DNA of 41,726 nucleotides from DASPKX01 sp035627835. GTDB taxonomy: Bacteria > Verrucomicrobiota > Verrucomicrobiia > Limisphaerales > SXQI01. The translations under genes and the position numbers were made by a program. The stretch covers positions 1-41,726 of the forward strand of contig DASPKX010000089.1 in NCBI GenBank assembly GCA_035627835.1, in the 5' to 3' direction. Under the pieces are notes generated by a model. That model did no database searches and was not told the DNA's origin. It saw nothing but the letters and a program-made list of their open reading frames with translations. This document shows positions 35,580 to 41,726 of this stretch, one piece after another (within the stretch, counting starts at the first letter, position 1; the number at the start of each line of letters is the position of its first letter).

Positions 35580-38500
35580 ATGAAAACCGACTTTTGTTTC
35601 GTGGTGTTATTATTGTGCATTGCAGCGTTTGCCGTCTGTGAGGCTGCTGCTGAGCTGCCCGGTCGCTTATTCGTCCCTACTGGCGGATTTGGGACGAACG
35701 AAAACCGTTACATCGGAAGCGGCGTTGATGCTGTGGAGCTAACAGATGGTGACGTTGTCCTCCTCCTTCAGCGGAACGGCGCGACCTGGGTGGAAAAGCT
35801 GCCGTTCAATGGTTCGCCACGAGTGCCCTTCACCCGCATTGACCAGCCTCGTATGAACAAGCTCCTGGCGCTCAGTGACGGTTCCTTTGTTGCGGCCAGA
35901 AGTCTCAACGGTACCGTTGTTCTCACTAAGTATTCGTCCTCCGGTGAGGTGCAACGATCCTTTTCATTTGAGAACGCTGGCCATGTCAGCGATATGATAG
36001 AAGCTGCGGACGGCGGCATCATTGTGGGTGTGACCGAATTGTACCCCGTCGGCGGCCGAGTGCTGAAGGTGAAGCTCGACGGATCGCTTGATCAGGCATT
36101 TTCGATCATCCGACTCCCATCAGACAAGTCACCAGGCCAGTTGGTCTCTCAAAGCGCCGGTCGGTTCGTGCTTTCCTCACCATGGCGGCAGCCCTTTTTG
36201 ACGAGGCATTTGGCGGGTGGCGAGCACGATCGCTCTTTTCAGGCGCCAACGAACTGGTCAAATGCCGGGCATATCATCTCCGATAACAAAGACCGGCTCT
36301 ACCTTAATATGTACATGGCCCTGCCTGGTGAAGCAGAGGCTCTGGATCACCTTGTGCGCCTTCACGCTGATGGTTCGCTCGATCGCTCGTTTAAGCCTCA
36401 AACGACTTATGCGGCTCCCCCACGCGCAGTGCTAAGCGATGGAAGTTTAATCACGTCCAGCACGCGGCTACTTTCCGACGGCACGCCTGACCTCCAGGTT
36501 TTTGCTCTTCTTCAAGCAAGCGATGCGTTGCAAATCGGAAAAGTTTTACAATTGCGCGACGGCACGATCGTCCTCGCGGGCTTGTTCAATGGCTTGGACC
36601 CGTTGGTCCATCACTCTGTTGTTTACGGAAAGCTGGAACAATACACAACAGTCCTGCAGTTTAAGAACCAGATTAGCCGCTTGCCTGAAAGCAACGCCCG
36701 GTGGGAGTTAACGGTGCAGCGCACGGGCGACGTTTCGGCGGAGTTTGAAGCGACCCCCGAGATAACGAGGGTTGCCGGGAGCAATGTCGCTGCCTCTATC
36801 ACACCGACTACCCTTCGCTGGGAGGCGGGCCAGAGCAACGCAACCGTGCAGGTTCGTATCGAAGATGACACCCTCCGTAATGCAGAGCTGAAGACCGTCC
36901 GCCTCACGATCAAAGCGCCAGTTGGCGTGTTTTGCAGGAGTATCACCCTTGTTGCTGAGGACGATGACCCCGCATTTAACCTTCCGATCGATTCACTTGC
37001 CGCAGAGGAACAGCCCCGCTTTACTGTCAGAATCCCGCGACCAACGAGCGCAAACGTGGAATGCTCCATCGACTTCAGAACCGAAGATGGATCGGCGGTG
37101 GCAGGTTCGGACTTTGCAGCAGCCGCTGGCACACTCTGGTTTGGGCCCGATGAGTCCTCAAAGGACATTATCCTCAACATTCTCAACGACGTCCTTGTCG
37201 AGGGTGACGAGTCATTTAAGCTGGTTCTATTCAATCCGACTGGCTCCGTGTCGCTCGGGCGGTCGGAAACCACTATCACAATAGACGATAATGAGGATGG
37301 CTATGCCATCTCCCCGGCCAATTTCAGCGAAAATGAAGGCGTGGGACTGGTAAAAGTCGAGCGCTTGGGCGATTTCGCCATCTACTCCGAGGTCCAAATA
37401 CTTGCGGAAGCGGGAACTGCCCGCACACCACAGGATTTCGTCCTACAAACACCGATCTTAAACTTCGCTCCAGGGCAAAAGACTGCCTATGCAAGGCTTA
37501 CAATTGTTAATGACACCGCGCAGGAGGGGCACATCCACACTGCTTTGCGCTTGGTGAGTCACAGGGGAGGCGTGCCTGTTTCTTCTTATGGAACCGCCTA
37601 CATCCAGTTCATGGACAACGAGCGAGGGTACCACGTCGATGCGCCTACACCGACACGCGCCTTGCGGTTCACGGAGGACTCCACAGCGAGGATACGCGTT
37701 TCCCGCATAGGTGATTACGATATTACATCTGAAGTCGCGTTTTCGACTGTTCCTTTGGAGTACGAGGACCCCTCCGTTGCCCGAGCCGGTCTCGACTTCC
37801 CCGTTTTTCGCACAAACATCGTCTTTGCTCCAGGAGAACAGGAGCGTTTTATCGACCTTCCTTTGCCTCCGGACGGCGAAGCAGATGGTGAACGTGTGTT
37901 CCAGGTTTTGCTTGAGAGCATCGGTCAAGCATCCTTGCCCAGCGAAGCAGATTTCTACGTGAAGATCGATGATGAGGATGTCCGCTCGGCTCAGATCGGC
38001 GGTTTTGGCAAGCATCCGGTGGTAGGCTTCATCCTAGGATCCAATCTGCTGCCGCTTCGTGGAGGGGGCGCGATGATCAGCGGCATGAATGCTGTTTCCA
38101 AGGTGAATTCATCGGGTGTTGTTGAGCAGGAGTATCCTTTGTTTCTTCCTATGGCGATCGGCGTTGATTCAGAAGGGCGGCTCATTGCGTTCGGGTTGGG
38201 CCGCGAAGGAAGGAAGGTGTACCGTTTTCGTAGCGATGGCGCCGTCGACCTTTCCTTTGAGGCAGACGACGATAGCATTGTGAATGCAATTCGTGCTGAA
38301 GCGGATGGCAAGGTTCTAATTGCGAGTTCTTCGCGCATTGTGCGGTTCCTGGCGAGTGGTCTTCGTGATCCTGAATTTCACCACTGGCAAGCGCCTCCGG
38401 ATGTTTACATGTCCGTCGTCAAAGCTGAAAAAGGCCCGCTGTATGTCACGAGCAGTGGACGCAATTCACCATTGCCGCCCCTCGCGCGGCTAAACGCGAA

Positions 38501-39500
38501 CGGCACGCTTGACACCAACTTTGTGAGCAGACTTCCTGAACTGAGCGATATACTCGGCGTCGACAGCACAGGGAGGCTACTCTTCCTGCAACGAGTCAAC
38601 GAGGAAGCGGAGATTGCGCACATTAACCGATTGACGCTAACAGGTGAACTCGACGCATCGTTCTCGCCTATACCTTTAAACGCCTGGGGCTCTGATCACT
38701 GGCTAATCAGCGGCGACACGCTCTATATAGCTCGTTCTCGGGTCGTTCATCGCTACGAAATCGAGCGCCGCCTTGCCAATGGTCAACTCGATGACACGTT
38801 TGGGATCTGGACGCTGGTTTTGACCTCCGACGCAGGCCCCGAACAGGGACTAAATTGGGCCGAATCGCCGGATGAACCCGGCCGCATATTAATTTGGGGA
38901 CCTTTCACTGCGGTGAACGGTCGCCCGCGCGCGAGCATGGCTGACCTCCGACTGCCTCCGGCTTCAGGACCTGTCGCACTTCACTCCGCCAGCGTGAGTC
39001 ATCTGGAAACCAACGGGTTGATCTTCGTCCGCCTCGTTCGTGGTAACACTAATGAAACCCTTACGCTGGACTATCATACTGCGGATGGGAGCGCCCGCGC
39101 GGGCCTCCACTACGATTCCACCGCCGGCTCTATTACATTTAAGCCTGCAGTAAGCGAAGCCGTTATTCACCTAATCATCAAGGATGACGCTGGCGTTAAC
39201 CATGACCGAACGGTGCAGTTAATCTTTTCCAGCATGACCGGCGCGGCATACCCCCCGCTCGAGATCAGCATTGCCAACGACGACCCCGGTTTGCTCATTG
39301 CGTACAGTGGCACGGGCTCGGCTCTCCGCCGAACCGGCATCTTCACTTGGGAATCGAGGCTGGTCGAGTTTTCGGAGGATCTCAAACGATGGTTTAAATG
39401 GGCCGACTTTGATGCGTTAGAAGATACATATTGGCTTGACCCTTCCCACCCTCGCCGATTCTTTCGGTTGCGGGAACTCGAAGCCCCTCCGGCGCAATAA
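35580..39500 (+). CDS. Giant secreted protein with delta-60 and Calx-beta repeats
   Basis: The protein is 1306 residues with a signal peptide (FCFVVLLLCIAAFAVCEAAA). Delta-60 style repeats (DGSLDQAF near 166, DGSLDRSF near 263, DGAVDLSF near 885, NGTLDTNF near 973, TGELDASF near 1020, NGQLDDTF near 1066) would form propeller-like parts. At least two, probably five, Calx-beta domains lie at about 360-800 and 1137-1233; the clearest has FRTEDGSAVAGSDFAAAAGT and DVLVEGDESFKLVL. Calx-beta domains bind calcium and occur in surface adhesins. The last 65 residues (WESRLVEFSEDLKRWFK to RFFRLRELEA) are the C-terminal module also seen at 9809 and 15375. It is likely exported to the cell surface. No ribosome site is clear before the ATG. 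Confidence 0.86.
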   Translation: MKTDFCFVVLLLCIAAFAVCEAAAELPGRLFVPTGGFGTNENRYIGSGVDAVELTDGDVVLLLQRNGATWVEKLPFNGSPRVPFTRIDQPRMNKLLALSDGSFVAARSLNGTVVLTKYSSSGEVQRSFSFENAGHVSDMIEAADGGIIVGVTELYPVGGRVLKVKLDGSLDQAFSIIRLPSDKSPGQLVSQSAGRFVLSSPWRQPFLTRHLAGGEHDRSFQAPTNWSNAGHIISDNKDRLYLNMYMALPGEAEALDHLVRLHADGSLDRSFKPQTTYAAPPRAVLSDGSLITSSTRLLSDGTPDLQVFALLQASDALQIGKVLQLRDGTIVLAGLFNGLDPLVHHSVVYGKLEQYTTVLQFKNQISRLPESNARWELTVQRTGDVSAEFEATPEITRVAGSNVAASITPTTLRWEAGQSNATVQVRIEDDTLRNAELKTVRLTIKAPVGVFCRSITLVAEDDDPAFNLPIDSLAAEEQPRFTVRIPRPTSANVECSIDFRTEDGSAVAGSDFAAAAGTLWFGPDESSKDIILNILNDVLVEGDESFKLVLFNPTGSVSLGRSETTITIDDNEDGYAISPANFSENEGVGLVKVERLGDFAIYSEVQILAEAGTARTPQDFVLQTPILNFAPGQKTAYARLTIVNDTAQEGHIHTALRLVSHRGGVPVSSYGTAYIQFMDNERGYHVDAPTPTRALRFTEDSTARIRVSRIGDYDITSEVAFSTVPLEYEDPSVARAGLDFPVFRTNIVFAPGEQERFIDLPLPPDGEADGERVFQVLLESIGQASLPSEADFYVKIDDEDVRSAQIGGFGKHPVVGFILGSNLLPLRGGGAMISGMNAVSKVNSSGVVEQEYPLFLPMAIGVDSEGRLIAFGLGREGRKVYRFRSDGAVDLSFEADDDSIVNAIRAEADGKVLIASSSRIVRFLASGLRDPEFHHWQAPPDVYMSVVKAEKGPLYVTSSGRNSPLPPLARLNANGTLDTNFVSRLPELSDILGVDSTGRLLFLQRVNEEAEIAHINRLTLTGELDASFSPIPLNAWGSDHWLISGDTLYIARSRVVHRYEIERRLANGQLDDTFGIWTLVLTSDAGPEQGLNWAESPDEPGRILIWGPFTAVNGRPRASMADLRLPPASGPVALHSASVSHLETNGLIFVRLVRGNTNETLTLDYHTADGSARAGLHYDSTAGSITFKPAVSEAVIHLIIKDDAGVNHDRTVQLIFSSMTGAAYPPLEISIANDDPGLLIAYSGTGSALRRTGIFTWESRLVEFSEDLKRWFKWADFDALEDTYWLDPSHPRRFFRLRELEAPPAQ

Positions 39501-39678
39501 ATTCCGATCCAGTTGTGCGCTCCATCCGGCGAGTCGTCACGCTCTCCGAAGACTCATGCCACGAGAGATGGATACAGTATCCGGGGTGCGTCTCCGAGCA
39601 AAGATTGAAGGCGGTGAACAGCTCATTTACATACCCCGTCGGACGGGGGGAAGTTTGATCGAGGAAAAGGGTCTCAGC

Positions 39679-39707
39679 TTTGAAACCTTTTCCGAGAAAG
39701 CCTGAAT
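39679..39707 (+). promoter_or_regulatory. Second TTTGAAACCTTTT motif, upstream of the pseudopilin gene
   Basis: TTTGAAACCTTTT (39679-39691), then GAAA and GAAT at the same distances as in the copy at 35421. It ends 9 bases before the chosen start codon, so it may be part of the leader or the promoter. A weaker TTTGAAGCCTTT is at 40505, after the gene. Confidence 0.4.
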
Positions 39708-39715
39708 CTGATAAT

Positions 39716-40459
39716 ATGCATACCAATCGAATGGGTTTTCCGAAGTCAAAGCGGGGTTTCACTCTGATCGAGCTGCTCGTGGTGGTGGCGATCGTCGCCA
39801 TTCTGGCCAGCATGCTCCTGCCCGCTCTAGCGCATGCAAAAACACGGGCGCGCAGTTTAAAGTGCAAATCAGCCCTCCAAGACATCGGGCGCAGCATGCA
39901 CATGTATTTAATCGAAAACGATGGCCAGTTTCCAACTGCGTTTCCGGAATTGACAGCTTGGATGACTAAGCTGACCAAAGGACGTGACTATCGTCTGAGC
40001 ACGCCTTCCGCCCCCAGTTGGTTCGGCGGCGAGGAGTATGCGTATAACGCGTTCGGCCAATCGTTTTTAAACTCTTTCACAGGATTGGGAGCCAAAGGGA
40101 ATCTTGCTCAGGTGCAAGCTGCAATGGCTAAGAATCTGCCGATCCAGCCGGTTAAGGAAGGTGACATCGTGAGCCCTTCAGGAATGGCGGCCATTGGTGA
40201 CTGGGTGAACTACGACACAAACGCAAGACGATACTTTGGAAGCTTAACTCTGGAGCGCCCGATGCCTGGTGGGCCGGCGGGTAACTCTTTCGAAGATCAA
40301 CTCCTGCGGAAGCTGCATGCTGAGAGCTCGAACTTGCTCTTCGTTGACGGGCATGTGCAGGGATTCAGGTTCAAGAACCTGTACGAAAAACAGAGCCAAG
40401 ATTTAGATGCGATGTACAATCGCGATAATAAGGCTCACCCGGAGAAGGTTGTGCGTTGA
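39716..40459 (+). CDS. Type II secretion/type IV pilin-like protein (pseudopilin, H-x9-DG)
   Basis: The protein is 247 residues from the ATG at 39716. The leader MHTNRMGFPKSKRG is cleaved before F15, followed by FTLIELLVVVAIVAILASML, the methylated N-terminal pilin helix with the conserved Glu at mature position 5. Near the C-terminus H-AESSNLLFV-DG fits the H-x9-DG motif of the many pseudopilins found in Verrucomicrobia and Planctomycetes. A prepilin peptidase would process it. These proteins exist in large families and their exact role is unclear. A TTG start at 39680 is in frame but would add an unusual tail. It follows the giant Calx-beta gene after 215 bases. Confidence 0.92.
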   Translation: MHTNRMGFPKSKRGFTLIELLVVVAIVAILASMLLPALAHAKTRARSLKCKSALQDIGRSMHMYLIENDGQFPTAFPELTAWMTKLTKGRDYRLSTPSAPSWFGGEEYAYNAFGQSFLNSFTGLGAKGNLAQVQAAMAKNLPIQPVKEGDIVSPSGMAAIGDWVNYDTNARRYFGSLTLERPMPGGPAGNSFEDQLLRKLHAESSNLLFVDGHVQGFRFKNLYEKQSQDLDAMYNRDNKAHPEKVVR

Positions 40460-40523
40460 CGCAGACGCCTGCCGCTGAGCCTCACGAAAGAAGTGCGCGA
40501 CGTGTTTTGAAGCCTTTCGCTCA

Positions 40524-41726
40524 TTAGAAACTTAGAGGAGCCACCCTGTGCACCTGGGGAAAGTCAAAGTTTCTATATTCAAGAAAAACAGGGGCCGGAA
40601 ACCGGACCTGGGTTCCCTTAGGAAACCAAAGCAGCTCACGGCTTGTTTTTAGATCCCACAACACTGCGGGCTGATCGCGTGGCGATAGGGCGTCGTTGGG
40701 ACCGAAAACGAATAGAGACGTGCCAGAGGGCGTGAAGGAACCGGAGAACAAGCCATGAAGCCCGGTCGGAATGGTAAGAACGCGTTCAGGCTTTGGAAGA
40801 CTGTAGATATGGGCTTCGCCGTTGACCATGAGCACTGCAAGCAGGTTTGTGGTTTCGGCTGCGGTGATTGAAGCGACCGGATGAGCAAAGTCCAACGTGA
40901 ATGCCTCTGAGCCATCAGCAACCCGCCAGCCCCGGACGAGTTTTTTAGCGACGGTAAAGTAGAGTCGCTCGTCAGCCGAGAAAATGGGGCTGCTAAAAGT
41001 TTCCGCCTGCTGCAGAACCCTCTTGCTGCCAGTGCGTGTGGACCAAATGGCGATCCGCTGATCAGGACCAAGTCCGGCGACCCAATTGCCTCTCGGTGAC
41101 GGGCTGAGTTGGTCCATGAACCAAGCCGATTCGAGAAGGACCTTGTTAGTTAAGGCTCCGCCCACAGTCCACCTCGCCACATAGACGTCATTCGATTGCT
41201 GAGGGGTTTCCCCTCCAGTCGACGCTATCAGGACTGTTGAGGTATCCACAAACATGAGGGGAAAAACGTTACCCATGATTGCATCCACCTCTCTTTGCGA
41301 CTCGTAGTTGTAAACACGACAAAATCCATCCTGATATCTCGCAGCCACTAATTGCCCGTCGGGCGAGAATATGCCGCTATGCGAGCTGTAGGTCCTCACA
41401 CTCTCACCTGCGACGAACAACGCGCGTAGATTCACCCGATAAATGCCAGGCCCGCAGACCACCAGAACTGCGTCCTCGTCTGCGGCAAAAGCAGATGAAG
41501 ACGGAGGAGCGGGAAGCTGAAGGCGTCGAATTTCCTGGAGTGGTTCAAGGCTCCAAAGCTTCAACATTCCGTCAGGCGCGATAGTAACAACGTTGGTTTT
41601 GCACACAACCAACTGCTTGACGGGGCCCGCTCGTGACGCCAGAGCTGACTGCGAATTGAAACCCAGACCCCTTAGATTCCAGGAGCCGATCGTGCCGTCT
41701 GGTTGCGTGAAGACCAATAGTGGCGC
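40524..41726 (-). CDS. WD40-like beta-propeller protein, C-terminal part
   Basis: This leftward gene is cut by the right edge: the frame is still open at 41726, so its N-terminus is missing. About 400 residues are seen. Blades repeat with phrases such as FTQPDGTIGSWNLRG, TIAPDGMLKLWSLEPLQE, FSPDGQLVAARYQDGFCRVY, GPDQRIAIWSTRTG and FSADERLYFTVAKKLVRGWRV. This gives a typical seven-blade WD40 propeller, a scaffold for protein contacts. In Verrucomicrobia and Planctomycetes such propellers often follow a Ser/Thr kinase domain, which would lie outside the window; this cannot be shown. It converges on the pseudopilin gene with 64 bases between the stops. Confidence 0.85.
   Translation of the reverse strand, partial: APLLVFTQPDGTIGSWNLRGLGFNSQSALASRAGPVKQLVVCKTNVVTIAPDGMLKLWSLEPLQEIRRLQLPAPPSSSAFAADEDAVLVVCGPGIYRVNLRALFVAGESVRTYSSHSGIFSPDGQLVAARYQDGFCRVYNYESQREVDAIMGNVFPLMFVDTSTVLIASTGGETPQQSNDVYVARWTVGGALTNKVLLESAWFMDQLSPSPRGNWVAGLGPDQRIAIWSTRTGSKRVLQQAETFSSPIFSADERLYFTVAKKLVRGWRVADGSEAFTLDFAHPVASITAAETTNLLAVLMVNGEAHIYSLPKPERVLTIPTGLHGLFSGSFTPSGTSLFVFGPNDALSPRDQPAVLWDLKTSRELLWFPKGTQVRFPAPVFLEYRNFDFPQVHRVAPLSF

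Noticed and set aside
39634..39648. Hairpin CCCCGT-cgg-ACGGGG as terminator of the Calx-beta gene
   Set aside because: It is not followed by a T-run and lies 130 bases past the stop; evidence is too thin.
39436..39705. Frame between the Calx-beta gene and the pseudopilin
   Set aside because: It overlaps the end of the Calx-beta gene and its text matches nothing known; likely chance.

Overview
The window looks like a bacterial chromosome segment of roughly 55-60% G+C (an impression, not a count). It most likely comes from the Verrucomicrobia, near the Pedosphaera/Limisphaerales type; this is inference. The support is a pseudopilin with an H-x9-DG C-terminal motif, large secreted proteins with Calx-beta, delta-60, Ig-like and propeller repeats sharing a C-terminal module ending in FYR/FFR, a fused CobA-HemD, an esterase-gluconolactonase fusion, and short interspersed intergenic repeats. 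I saw no rRNA, tRNA, transposase, CRISPR array or prophage gene.

Left part (1-9.7 kb): the start of an MlaE-type lipid-transport permease (cut by the window edge), an A-type iron-sulfur carrier, a glycine-rich RRM protein with its own terminator, and a compact leftward cluster mdh - degenerate deoC - larE - glycosyltransferase. A divergent Nramp-like transporter lacking the usual metal-site motifs follows, then a small exported protein and glnS.

Middle (9.8-23.2 kb): secreted proteins (Ig-like; propeller plus helical repeats; a 986-residue TolB-like propeller) alternate with a BlaI/BlaR1-type regulatory pair that faces a Cu-Zn superoxide dismutase-like gene, and with glnD, the PII-modifying nitrogen sensor. 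An esterase-SMP-30 fusion closes this part.

Next (23.5-34.7 kb): a conserved hypothetical gene whose stop overlaps that of cobA-hemD; a membrane coiled-coil protein with a tiny lipoprotein; an FHA/zinc-ribbon protein; gltB (glutamate synthase large subunit, without gltD beside it); an orphan NarL-type response regulator; a BON-domain lipoprotein; and an AlkD-like protein. glnD and gltB give the window a nitrogen-assimilation element, though they are not in one operon.

Right end (34.7-41.7 kb): a 905-base stretch with no convincing gene, then a 1306-residue Calx-beta/delta-60 surface protein, a pseudopilin, and a truncated WD40-like propeller protein.

No single large unknown system stands out. 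The most interesting signals are several enzymes that have lost or changed key residues (DeoC-like, SodC-like, Nramp-like), a three-cysteine LarE, a perfect dyad at the blaI start codon facing sodC, several families of short interspersed repeats, and the shared C-terminal module of the giant exported proteins.
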